Assembly (NCBI GenBank): GCA_023055505.1
Contig: JALIRH010000004.1
Location: forward strand, 14,131,368-14,195,367
Direction of reading: 5' to 3'
Length of the DNA: 64,000 nucleotides
Source: Callipepla californica brunnescens
Lineage: Eukaryota; Chordata; Aves; Galliformes; Odontophoridae
The notes below the pieces were generated by a model. The model saw only the letters and a program-made list of their open reading frames with translations, searched no databases and was not told the DNA's origin. Shown here in pieces: positions 36,601-49,004 of this stretch. Position 1 is the stretch's first letter; every line of letters starts with the position of its first letter. The translations under genes were made by a program, and so were the position numbers.

Positions 36601-37029
36601 TCTTATCGGGTCCTGTAACCCCTATGGCAGGATAATTGCTAGGTGTGATGTGAGCATTGTGAGTCATGTTGCATGGATGGGATTCTGATCTTCATGCGAG
36701 GGAAGAGCTGACCTTTGTTACTATGAATTAAAGACAAAATCAGCTTTTAGTAACATAGAGACAATTAAATACAAACTGTTCTTTTCCAAGAGGATGTAAC
36801 AATCGTAAGCTAATAATGACAGTATTTAAGCTCCCTTTTTGTATAAGGAATTATTTATGCAAACTGGCAATTATTTTTAAAATTAAAGAACTAAACAAAC
36901 TATAAAGGATGAGTTTGAGGTGGCAAGCACTAAGGAACTAGAAGGCTGCATCTTGAACAGAAGCAGGGAGATGCTTTTCTTGTTTTATGTAAAGTTTAAC
37001 AGTCCAATAATTCATTGCTTGACACTATT
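33601..37029. other. Unique non-coding DNA
   Basis: No transposon or exon is recognised. It contains (TTTG)n and (TTTAG)n repeats at 35443-35477, a T run at 36099-36112, and a CpG-retaining, motif-rich stretch at 36595-36900. Confidence 0.6.
35443..35477. repeat. Compound (TTTG)n / (TTTAG)n microsatellite
   Basis: Three to four TTTG units pass into four TTTAG units. The TTTAG unit differs from the vertebrate telomere repeat TTAGGG, so it is not an interstitial telomere. Confidence 0.85.
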
Positions 37030-37145
37030 TCATAGAAGCATAGAATGGGCTGGGTTGAGAAGGACCTCAAAAATCATCTCGTTTCAACCACCCTGCTATG
37101 GACAGGGTCACTATTCATTAGACCAGGCTGCTCAGAGCCACTTCA
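37030..37145 (-). mobile_element. CR1 LINE 3' UTR fragment, very short
   Basis: TCATAGAAGCATAGAATGGG at the left, then GCTGGGTTGAGAAGGACCTC and AGACCAGGCTGCTCAGAGCC, are the last 115 bases of a CR1 of the same subfamily as the copies at 2720 and 22566. Strong 5' truncation. Confidence 0.9.
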
Positions 37146-37888
37146 GAAGACTGAACTATAGTGCAGTGGCTAGATGATACTTTCATGTGTTAGCAAAAAC
37201 TTAGAGAAGAAGTACTTCTATCAGGCACATGAGACAAGGATATTTTACATGAATGTTCTGAAAACTGTTTAGATGTGAAGAGCATGTTTGTAGTTTATTA
37301 TTAACCATTTGTATTTCTCATTATTTGTTCATTAGCCTAACCTTTCAGAAGTTTATATCTGAATGCAAATCAGAAATGGCATTTTGAGAGTTAGTGGCCA
37401 GTCCCTCAATTCAGACTGTAGTAGATGAACTTCAAGAGCCTGGCAAAGTGAAAATTATTTACACAGTATCATTTGCCACCTTTAAAATCCTCCTGGTCTT
37501 TAATAAAGAATCACAGAAACCAAAGCCAGTCTTCACTACAGAACAGAAATGAGTAGTTTCATAGCTTTCAATATAATAAAAAATAAATAATAAAAAAAAA
37601 AGATAAAAAGAAACAGAGAAATGGAAAGATGGGAGGGCTGCCAAATTTGAGTAAACAGATTAATATACTTAGAAGATCAGTAGCTCTATCAGAATTAGAA
37701 GAATTCAAGAATATACTAAAGAAATTTGAAGAAATAAAGCAGAGGAGATGTTATATTCACTCCTGACTGATTCTTCTTCTGAGAAATATAATACACTTTT
37801 ACCCACTTCTCTTCAACAAAGTAATCTACTTCAAGTCTCTGCTGTTTCAGAGTGCCTCTAGACAGAATCATTTAGAAGGGTAAATATA
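37146..37888. other. Unique non-coding DNA
   Basis: No feature is recognised apart from an A-rich stretch at 37578-37612. Confidence 0.6.
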
Positions 37889-38400
37889 TGGGTCACTCTG
37901 AAAGTATTGATTCCCATTTACTTCCAAGGAAACTGCAACAGAGAAAAAGAGCACAATAACACTATTTGGTAGAGCAAATTCCCAGCTACAAAACATTACT
38001 TCTAAACATAGTCACCACCATCACCTATGCTTTTTCACCAGCGATGAACAAGCCTGCATGACTGTCAAGAGTGTGAATTGTCACTGCCACCACTGTCACC
38101 ACTGCTGAAAAGTATCACCCACCACCTCACTGTGGTCACAATCATTGTTTGGTCTCCAAAAACATTCAACAAACATTGAATGAAAATCAGTGGGTAAGAT
38201 GTTTTTCTTATGGAGAAATTCAGTTATACACCTTTTCTTCATATATTCTTCCATGTCATATTGTCCCTCTGCTGCCACTGCCACATGGCAACAAAATGTA
38301 ATGGAATACTGGTGGGAAGGTTCAACCTCTTCTGTCATCTCACCAACACCTACCTCTGATGTCGTGGGCAAACATCATAAAGTAAGAGGCAGCCCTCATG
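37889..38400 (-). mobile_element. Mariner-like DNA transposon derivative, copy 1
   Basis: A short element collinear, in opposite orientation, with 50752-51316. The left end (TGGGTCACTCTGAAAGTATT) and right end (about 38372-38400, ending AGGCAGCCCTCATG) are degraded terminal inverted repeats, and TA flanks the left end. On the minus strand a 91-codon frame (38096-38371) holds the block M-K-K-R-C-I-T-E-F-L-H, which resembles the N-terminal helix-turn-helix of mariner transposases. The catalytic core, roughly 200 residues in the family, is absent: the sequence passes straight from the N-terminal region to the terminal region. I link the type to the galliform mariner described as Galluhop from memory, so the family name is tentative. 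The right TIR has an internal deletion. Confidence 0.72.
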
Positions 38401-41400
38401 TCTACTTTATGTCACTTTCAGCTATATAATTTGAATGGACAGTTCTCTAGTAAAGTGATTGTAATCAACACCTTTGTAAACCTAATCTTAACACTCTGGA
38501 ATAAAATTGCAGTCACATTATTTAAGTGATTGCTTGATGACATATGAAATAAACTCCACGACTAACAAGCACTTAATGACTTATCTGCTAGTATCCTGAA
38601 GACCACTGGTTATTTATTCTAGGAGCTAATATACATTTATATCTTCTATGCTGAAAATAATTCAATATTGTTGAAAGTATGAAAACAGTGAAATTCATTG
38701 AAAGAAGAAACATGATTCTATACATTTTCTTTCAGCACAGCTCTGTTACAGGTCTGATTCAAAGTTACCAGGATCAGTGGTAGCTGGTCCATTGGCTTTG
38801 TGCTACATGGGAACAGGCCAGGGACAATGCAGGAACTTTGTTACCTCTTTCCTACATGTTTGCTTTCTTGCAGTTTGTCATTTTCGGCACTGTTGACGGT
38901 AACAAAGTGTAAATCCTTATTTTTTCTCCTTTCTTTGAGATTAGCAGTTTATGAACTACAGTTACATTGTTTCTGACCAACTAGGGCTGTATCTATCACT
39001 TGCCGAAGTTAGGGCTGATTTTCCCACTACGGTTCCTTACCAACAGAAAGATGTAAAATAATATTCCCTGTATCTGTACATGAAGTACATGCAATAAGCT
39101 GTTAAACAGGGAGCATACATCAAAAATGACTGCTGGATGGCCGGAGAAGTGATGATCCTAAAGCTACTTTGACACAGATACCTACAAGACCTGAATTGTC
39201 ACAGCTGGAGAGCACACAGTCACCTCCTCACAGCACTTCATAGAAACAGGTCACTTGTAAGCTTGACAAGATTTCTAATTTTTTTTTTTTTTTTTCCTCT
39301 TTGTAAGCTATATTAAGAAATCTATTATTTTCTAAACACATTCTGCAAGAGCATGTCTGTTTACAGGTCATTTCCAATAAACTGAGTCTGAATGTCTGAT
39401 ATGTAAAATGTGAGTGGTATCACTAGCACAGGATTCACATAACTCAATGGTACAGTCTTTGTGATTCAGGTTCATATGCAAATAGTCACATTAAATAATG
39501 ATTTCAAAATGAAGTTTCTGAAAAGATTCTTCAGCTATTTATTTCCTATTACTCATGGAAACTAGTAGATTTACCAAAAGCAGCACTACAGGTTAACTAC
39601 TGGAAGAAAAAGAAAGTAAAAATGATGACAGAAAAATATTTGTAACAATATCCATCATTGATTTTCAGCAATGAACAGAAGCCTACCAAGGTCAACCTGA
39701 ATTTCTCATGAATTTATTGGACTTCTGTTGCTTATTTTTGTTAAACTATTTAATTTCTGGTTAATATGGAGAATTCAGGGCAAAACTCAAGGCTCTTTTT
39801 TTCATTCATATGAAATCATGGTCTCAGTTTGCTGTGAATCTTACTGCTTTTGTGAAATGTGGGGTTTTTTGAACATCAAACAATAAAGAAATAAAAGCTA
39901 CAATTGACACATGAGGATCTCAGATTAACCTTGGCATTTATCAACCTATTTGTCAAGAAATCCATCTCAGAGGTCACCGTCGCCACTGCAGGGATAACTT
40001 CACTGTTTGTGGAGGCCACCAGACCCCTTAATACTCCCTACCAGCTGATTCCAGTAACACAGTACATGCCACTATTTTCTTCAGTGTGTAATTTGCAGCA
40101 GCTTATTTGTTGTGGTTTGCAGAGGTATTATAGCCTGGCAGCTGAGCTATCCAGTATATTGTGGGTGGATAGCTGATGGCTGGATCTACAACCAAGAAAC
40201 TGCTTTCTCCCATCAGATCCCTCTGATTCACGAAACTGACAAGAAACAAAGCAACACTACTTTTAAGTAGAAAACAATTATGTGTTCCCAGCGATGCTCT
40301 GCTTAAAATAAAAAGTAATTCTCCTTTGCTTATGATGATAGTATAACACACCAGTGTTGGACTGAGAAAAAATAGACATTTTACTTATCACTCAGTGAGA
40401 AACAGGACCAGAAGTCAAACAAATGTGTGGGTTTTGTTTTAGTTTTTGCACCACTCTTTGTAATTTCGGCAATCTTTCTATGCTGACTCAAACTATTTAA
40501 GTGGGATCCTAATGACTGGGCTCTGTCCACATGAGAATATAATAAAATTATATTATTTTAGCTATTCAGAAGTAGTAATCAAATGAGAGAACATAACAGT
40601 GGGGATATGTTTTCTTATGCATTATCATAGACAATACCTGACAGTGTACAGACACATTTCATTTACAAGGGTTTAATTACACCCAGATCAGCTAGTTTAG
40701 CTTACAAGTTACCACTACCCAGCTGATGGAAAATTAATTAAGGAAGGCTTTCAATGAAGTTAGGATCGTAGTCACAGAAAGTATTTCTTCCTGACTTTTA
40801 ATTCTAACGGCTTCCAACTGAAATATTCTAGTGCTTCACTTTGCCTAAAAAGTGAAGACTCACACATGAATACATTGATTCCAAAACTATATACTATTCA
40901 TATTTTTATATAAATAAATAGTAGGAAGAAAAAATGTACTGACAATATCTTGTTACTCATAAAATGTGAGTCATACAATGTAATACAGTTGTTTTAGATA
41001 AGATGAACTGAGCAGTAAGATATTGTTTCTCTTCCTGCTTTTTATTGATGTCTAAATTATATACCATGCTTTCCTAATTCTACCTTTTAAAACAATTTTA
41101 TTTGACCACTGATGGAAGAAATTATGACTTTCAGAGCTGGCTAGGGAAAAATTGTATGTACAAAGAAAGTATTTGCAGGTGAGATATATACTGCAAAAAT
41201 GTTATGGTCCTGGAAGAAGGAAAAGATAAATCTTATTATCTTTCAAAACATATGATGATATGTGTCTGAAACATTATTTAAACTGAGAGAATTACTAATT
41301 TTAGAAGCTTGCCTTTTTTTGTACTTTCCATTCTAGTTTCCCTGTCTTCATTGCCATGCATCTGGCTGCTTGTCAGTATCTTCCCCATGCAATGCCAGCA

Positions 41401-43200
41401 CAATAGCGCCACACTTTAGGATCAGCCAGGCTCCTAGAGAAGAGCTCCATTTCTTGAGTAGTGGTCAAGGTTAAGACTCCCAGGAACAATGGTCATAAAG
41501 GGAATGACCAGGAACAGCTCTGCAGATGGTTCGTTCAATCTCCCCCATACGCAGTCCCAGCTTTTCCCTGACCAGTCTCCCTCCCTTGTGCACATCTCAA
41601 ACCACAGATCGCTGCACTTTTTCTGTGTCTGTAGTTTCAGAGTCAAACTGGGGTTTGTCTGTGGGGGCTGTGATAATAGGAAGAAAACACTGCTGATTGC
41701 TGAATGTCTTTGGAGCTGCCAGGTTGAAAGTAAGTGGATGTATAAATCCACACATCTCTACTGACTCCTTGCCTTGCTGTAGAAGAAGTTTATCAATATG
41801 TGATCACAAAGTTGTTTTAATGAGGAGGAAGCTTTCAGGAGAGGAAAGAAGAAGAAGGACATTATTAGATGAAGTTCAAAATTTGTCTTTCCAGTCCCTC
41901 TGAATGAAAAACTCATAGCTTACTTCTCATGGAGGTACTATGATTTCCAGAATAGAATCTCTTTACATTTTTTTTTTTTTCTATTAATGAGAGCTAAAAG
42001 ATACTAAAATATCTTTTCAGCAGTCTTATTTTTGCAGATTCTCATTGATATCAACAAGGTAATGTAAGCTATCACAGACAGCATTTCCAACAAGTTACTT
42101 CCAGTATAGGCATTTTGTCAGACACTTAAAAATACAAGGTCTGCAACTGGATTACTTACACTTTCAAATCAGGACTGTGACTGAGAAAAAATAGTGAACA
42201 ACAGAAAAAGTTTTTGAATAATTGATCATAATAGATTTGTTCAAAACTAAGAAGCTGGTGTAATATGAGGGAACCCAGCATCTTCAACAACGATTTTCAG
42301 CAGGCTAGGATCTGGTAAACCGTTTGGTGTCCCTAATTAAAGCATTGAAAGTAATAAAATATTTGTAGTTGAAATGTTCAGTAGGGAAGAAGGACAAATT
42401 TCCAAATCTTGCCATCTTAAAAATAATCAGCATTACTTTTGTCACCTTGTTGCCACCCATAGAAGGAACAAATGTGATTTTACACTAGTCACAGACAGAT
42501 ATCCTCTATTTTATTTCAGCTGCTTTTTTAGACTCAGTCAGATCACTCACATGTCAAAACTAATCAGTAGCGAATGAACTACAAACACGGATTTAGTAAT
42601 TGCTTCTTTGCTGGAATTTAATATTTGCCTTCCAGTAATCTAGCAAGGGATTTAGTGCTGTTCAGCACAGTTCCAAGAGATTCAGAAGAGTTTCCTAACT
42701 ACGGTATTTTTACTCTCAGATAACTTGTAATTAACTGAGACACATTATAGGAGCATTTATTTGGTAAAAAACATTTCATTATCTTACCCAGGGTGAGGCT
42801 ACTCAGAATTTTAATGTGAATGTACTATTCTTAAGAATAGTAGAAATCTACTTGCTATAGCATTACTTAGTAGAAAGATCTTCCTATTTCATGTGCAAGT
42901 TTCTGACATAGCAAAGTTCTGGAAAATTAAAGTAAGCTACCAGTCATACCAGTGTAGTGATTTTAATAAGAATGGAATATATTCAAATACTTGATCTGGA
43001 TGTTTCCTGATGGGCAGCCCAAGAAATGAAGCTGAAAGAGATTTCCTACTACTGTGATACTGATCAGTGAAACAGACCAAAATGGAAATGACTGAGAAGA
43101 TGTTTGTACTTGGTTTAAAATTACGAAATATAGCTCAACAGTATACCTTGTATTCACGCAATCATTGCACGAACTTCACATTTGAAATCTCATTATGCGT
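38401..43200. other. Unique non-coding DNA
   Basis: No exon, repeat family or RNA gene is recognised. Poly-T runs lie at 39279-39295 and 41968-41980. Overlapping frames of 91-105 codons on both strands at 41434-41764 sit in a slightly GC-richer patch, which lowers stop density. Neither translation resembles a known protein. Confidence 0.55.
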
Positions 43201-43204
43201 TTTT

Positions 43205-43228
43205 TTGTTGTTGTTGTTGTTGTTGTTT
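43205..43228. repeat. (TTG)n microsatellite
   Basis: About seven TTG units, followed by TTTG-type repeats to about 43240. Confidence 0.9.
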
Positions 43229-44744
43229 GCTTGTTTGTTTCTGTCAATTTGGTCCAAACTTTATTTAGGAGATGAAAATGATTTCATTGCTATTTACTAT
43301 TTTTCAAGGCAGAAGATCAGCAGAAGTCATAGAATAATTTGAAATACAGTCTCATGTATGAAAATTAACTATAATGTCCTATTGAGAAGTTTAAAATAAA
43401 TATTTTCATCATAAGTTAATTAAGAAAAAAACTTCTTGTAGTTGTGAAGACAAGGACCCACTGCAACTCTGAAGCTGACAAAGATATAAGACTGGAATCT
43501 TTATTCACAGGTGAAAAGATGTTGTTCTTTCAGAGGAACATCAAGACAGCAGACTTCTTTCTGACTGATTATCCTGCCTTGATCATTTATAGCAGTTGCT
43601 ATTGTCTGTGGCTTGTAAGGAGTTTAGGAGTATTTCTATGCTCCACTGTTGATGCGACCAAATGATTTTGAATCATGGTAGTCTATATCTAATACGACAG
43701 CTACTGTGCCTTTGTGGCTGGAAAATTGTTGCTACATTACCTGCTCTTCAACATTCTTTCAGGAAGATGATAAATTTCACTTTCTTGAAAACGGGCTTTC
43801 TTTTCTTTTCTGCCTCCATTATTGAACTATTCAGGACCTCCTCTATAAGTAGAAATTGTGACAAAAATCTCTTCTTTTTTCTCTCCCTCCAGGATCTTGG
43901 CTTGTCTTTTCATTTGTTTGATCTGACCTTATGAACCACCTTTTTAATCATGAAAATAAAGATATTGCTGCTGATATTGTGGGAGACTCAATTAAGTCCT
44001 GATTTGGATATTAACCATTTCAGGTATTTTCCTGATACTTCAGCTAACTTTTTAACACTGGCATGATTGGTAGCATCTTTTACTTTGTAATTATCGATGA
44101 CTCCTATCTCTCATTCCTGGTGTTATGAAGTAGTATTTTGTGCTTAGTTGTTGGCATGTAAGGAATTCAAAGTGCTTTAGAAAATAATAAGTATTACATA
44201 CATTTTGTAGGCAGGAAAACAGGAGGAGAGAAAGAAAGGATGGTTGGATAAAGTCTCCAAACAATTCACTAGCAGAGTTGAAGGGAAAATTCAAGAAACC
44301 TGCTTCTGCTGTTTTTAAAAGGTGTAAAACAAGGGTGTACAGAGGCTGTGAGGAAGCTCGGAACAATATATATGTAAAATGGCAATGATAGATTAAAGCA
44401 CAAGAACTGCAGGGATTTCCGGAAATCTACAGTTTTGAATGCAACAAATTCATTATAAATAATACTGAAAGGTTCTGATCAACATCACTAAGTAACAAAT
44501 CTTCTTTGCTTGGAGGTTTTTGGAACAGCGTGTTTTATTCTGTTTGGAATTTCTCATCTAATGTTACAAAGAAACAGGATTATTAAGCTGACTTCTCTGA
44601 TCTCTGATGATTTTCTCACAACATTTAAATCAGATAACATCTCTAATCCCATTTTGAAGTTCTCCACCTACTGTGCTAATCACTTTGTTTCTTCCATTTG
44701 CTCTATGTTCATCCTGCCATCCGGTTTCTCAATCTGTTTGCTGT

Positions 44745-45000
44745 CCCAAGGTTGATGCAGGCATTTTGGTGTGTCTCTGAATCCTCCAGGACACCTGATG
44801 GCAGCTGGCAGATGCTGCAGAGCACCGGCAGAGCTGGGAGTGACGCAGGCAGGGCTGCTGGCCTGCTCCTGCTGCGCTAGGGCAGCGGGGGATAACCATG
44901 TGTGGGTAAATGACATCTGCTGCAAAATGACAGCTTTACCCCAGACATCCATTAGCTGCCACCAGTACACTTCAGCTGCGCAAGGCTGGCACTTTATATA
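44745..45000. other. GC-rich patch in AT-rich surroundings, TATA-like box at its right edge
   Basis: Around 44800-44895 the sequence is mostly G and C (GCAGGGCTGCTGGCCTGCTC, GCGCTAGGGCAGCGGGGG), in sharp contrast with the flanks. CpGs are few, so it is not a CpG island. At the right edge CACTTTATATAGCAGC resembles a TATA box (44991-45001). It could be a remnant of an unrecognised repeat or an isolated regulatory patch. Overlapping 60-96 codon frames on both strands follow from the low stop density. Confidence 0.35.
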
Positions 45001-45734
45001 GCAGCAGGAATTTCAGGTGATAACATAATAAGAGAAACAATTAATCAGCCACATGATAAGTAAAATTGTGTGCTGTGAAATCTTGCTGTGTGAAATACAC
45101 TTGTGTGTCTCTGTTGACAGCAGCTCCTTCCAGCCAAGGCTCAGGTCCTGGTATGCACTGTCTTTATGTCCCAATATTAGGATAGATTATCTTCTTATAA
45201 AAATGTTGGAACATATATATATGTGCTGTTAGAAATGTTCAGAGCCCAGTGGAATCTTCACTTCCTCCAGCTTATCTCTTTTATTCCAGCCTGTGACTCA
45301 CTGGAAACACATTAATGAATTTCTTAAGTGCAATTACCATTTAAAGCCTATTAATCAATCTGCCCCTGAAAATGGACCCTTCCTTGTTCAGTTTTCAGTA
45401 TCCATAGAAGCTGCCCTTATGAAAACATTCCTGAAACATTGCCACATGCTTGAACAGAGCTGTGAGCCTCAAGCAGCTAAGGACAATGGATGGCCCAAAT
45501 CCTATTCCTTCCGGCACCACTGACATCCTCTCCTTCCTCTCTAGAAACCTGCTACGGGAATGCTGCAGGTCAAATATCCTTTGGAGCTAGTTCAGCAGGC
45601 ACTGGCGCCATCCCATGTACACCAGTGCAGACTAGTTGGTGACATACAAAAGCAGAGGTAGTACAGCAATGGGAAAGGTGAGATGCTAAAACTCATACCT
45701 GTTTCTCCTTAAAAAAAATTAATAATAAAAAAAT

Positions 45735-45759
45735 GTATATATATATACACACACACACA
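45735..45759. repeat. (TA)n(CA)n compound microsatellite
   Basis: TATATATATATACACACACACACA-type run after an A-rich stretch. Confidence 0.9.
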
Positions 45760-48700
45760 TAATTGCAGTAACAATTTATGTTCTGCAGGACAGGAAAGCC
45801 TTTCTATTGAGTCTGAGGTGTCATTATGATGAGGGGAATGCGATTCATTTATTGTTTTATGCCATTTTAAGTTTACTGGCTTCAATAAGGTTTCTTATGT
45901 GAGCATATATTTTTGTCATCATATATAAAGTCCTAATCACAGCACAGACCACCATTTATTTGTTCTTTTAGAACAGTAATAGAGAATCAAGGCACAGAAA
46001 GATTAAGACAGTATAGTGCAATGTATATCTCAAAATAATAACAAATCCTTTATTTATAATTTTGACTCTATTTCTACCTTTTTCCTACTATTTGACCTTA
46101 CAAGAAGGTAAACATATTCTTTAATTTGTTCACATTCAAAACGCTGGAAGGAAACACAGTTTTACTGCTATTCATATGTGCTCTCCAGTCAAAATATCCA
46201 TTGCCATGCTTGATTAGCAGTATCCAAGAGTGCTGGCATGCACACTGCTATCCAGACTCATGTCTGATTGCCAGTATCTGTGACTCCTGGCTTGCACACT
46301 GTGGATCTCCAAAACAGATGCTAAACCCTCTTCCTTTGTGAGGGCTGGGATGTGCTGATTATATCCCCTGATAATGCTCTGGGAATGCTTTCTATACCCT
46401 AAGAACTTTCTTATGTTTTCCCAGCAGTCTCTGAAAAATAAAGATACTGTACACTAACTCCTGCCAGCTGCTTCCTTTGCCTCAAGAAATAACCTTGTAG
46501 GCAGATTTCAAAATGGCCTCATCAAGCAGAAGGTTGTTTTCTGGTGTCAGTGTTTTGTCCTGAAGTGATATGAAAAGCATCTCCCCTATTAGGCGTAACT
46601 ATACAGAAGATTTTAGAAGTTTCACTTTCAAAAGCTGTAAATAATGGCCAAAAGCCTATGGGATCCTGGTGGCCACTGAACACTAGAGCTTCGTTCTCAC
46701 CTTGCATATGCACATATAGTGCAGGAATTAACACCAGATTTACACCGGGAGTGCAGCTGAGTGCCTGGGGCCAGAGATGACCCCTGAAACCATTCTGTTT
46801 GATCTCTTACTCTACATCAGCCACTGTATTCCCTGCAATGACTCTTGTATAAATACAATATCTCGTTTTGACATTTTTTCCCTGTTAGTGCTTCTGAAAG
46901 AAAATGTGAAGTTAAAATTGTAAGGGATATGACTGCCATGAGGAAAGATTTGCATAATGAAAAGAGAGTTAAGGTAATTAAAAGGTAGTACATATGCAAG
47001 AAATCATGTCTGAGTTCAGATCAAATGTCAGAAGCTGATTCTTACCTCTTACATTTTCTGCAGTACTGTAACTTCATTTTGCTGAGAACAAAAGTACTTC
47101 TGATGTACATGAACAGGAAAACGCTTTGCTTGAATTGCAAAGGAGCTTGTAAACTTAAAATGCTCAACTTATTTTGGAAGGATAATACCAGCAATGTACT
47201 TAAACTGGAGTTTAAGGAATTTATGATCTGCATATTACAAGTAAGCTTTAGTTTTGCTCCAATTGAGCTGAAATATTAGGCAAGATGCTTCATTTCTCTG
47301 ACCTCCAACCTTCACTCCCTTCTGACTTATCAGCTGAGTAAAACAGTCTCCGCATTTCCACAGGGTCTTGTGGGTTTGCAGAATCATGAGGTTTCGATCT
47401 CAGTAATTTTTTTTTGCCATTACTTACAAAAAAAGATATTTGCCTCAGACCTCACCAACAGACCTCAAGCATTTCCATGACTCACATAGCTCAGAAACTT
47501 CTGGAGTCTTCAGTAGTGTCAGCTCACTTTGTGTTCCCATCCAGAGTGACTGGAAATCTACTTTTAACTTAATTCAGTAAGGAGACTCATTATCATTATG
47601 GATACAACTAAGAAGCTGAGCCTGGGCCACTGCCCCGATGTGCTTCCAGTGATGGCCTGGGAGCTTGGAAGAGTGACAATAACCTGAGCAATATGGGATA
47701 GTATGCACATGTATAGGTGGTGGAGAGAATTTGCCCAAGGGTGGCATTAATCAGAATCACTTGTTGCGAGTACAATCTGCCTTAATGTGCTGTCATTAGT
47801 CAGCATCCTGAGAGACTGGATGGTTCAATTGGATAGCTGCTAATGAAGGTACAGTTCTTAAAGTTCCCTCAGGTTTAATTCCAGATTCTGTCAAATAAGA
47901 ATGCTGCCATGAAATTTAAAAGTTCTTGTTCACACAAAGAACAAAGATAGCATTAAAATAATATTATTCCAGACTTCAAGTACAGTACTCCAAACACAAA
48001 CCTTATTTCACTATCTTTCGTACTCTAATGCAATTTGATTTAAATTAAGAAAAAATAAAATACACATAATTAAATCTAGCCTAGTTAACTTTTTTGTTTT
48101 ATCATTTAATTTGAGACAGAACTTGCTATTCATGCCAGTGTGAAAATGAATTATCATTATTCCATTTTTTTTTTTCTAAAGAACGAACTTGCATTCACTT
48201 GAAAAATGAGATTCTTTTAATATAGATATATAAATGCTTTGTTGGAACATCCAGTTTTTAAGGTAAGTAACACTGTTAGTATGATTCTTTGAATTTAGAA
48301 ATAATTTCAAAAATTTGTTTCTAAACATAAAATTTTATAAAAACCAAGGGGCATTTTGATTCCAATTCAGTATAAACATATGTTTAATTCTTAAGTACCA
48401 GATCAATCCACTACTGAAAACACTGGAACATTGTTCACATATGCAGTCAAGATACTACTAAGGTTAGTAAAACATTCTAGAATCTGTTTTTAATTTCAAG
48501 AAAGTTCTTTTGCTAAACAGTTTACAAACTGATTCATTTAAATTGTCTGGATTTATTTTTTATGTTCAGTGATTCACTGAACAAATGATGTTAACATATC
48601 AATGTAACTACCTGCAATGTTGAAATAGCTAGTGATATTTATGTTGAAATGTATAGATGTATATCCACTTTTTTTCATTCCCTCACATTTCTCTTTCCTA

Positions 48701-48775
48701 GCATATCATGACCAGAATGAAAGGAAAAAAAAATCACAGCTAAGTCTGCCAACAAGCATGTTTCTCAGTTTGAGA

Positions 48776-48804
48776 AAAAACAAAACAAAACAAAACAAAA
48801 CACA
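48776..48804. repeat. (CAAAA)n microsatellite
   Basis: Four CAAAA units after a short A run. Confidence 0.85.
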
Positions 48805-49004
48805 AACATTATTTTGATAGGCTACAGAGTGTGTAATCAGAGATATTTCAAAGCCACATAGACAAACATTGTTTTGTTGTCTTCTAACTACTAAAATCAT
48901 TTGGAATGAATACAGTGTTATAATAATCATTATATTTGAAAGCTAAATATGTAAAGCCTTTGATAATTCTTTCTCCAGCAATATTACTACTTTGCCTAGA
49001 CTAC

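Larger units (their letters stand above)
43241..49004. other. Unique non-coding DNA with a GC-rich patch
   Basis: No exon or transposon is recognised. It includes a GC-rich patch (44745-44985), a TA/CA microsatellite (45735-45759), a POU octamer with a nearby homeodomain site (46940-46985), and a (CAAAA)n run (48776-48804). Confidence 0.55.

Noticed and set aside
41434..41764. Overlapping 105- and 91-codon frames on opposite strands
   Set aside because: Local GC-richer DNA lowers stop density. No motif is recognised, there is no splice context, and mutual overlap argues against both.
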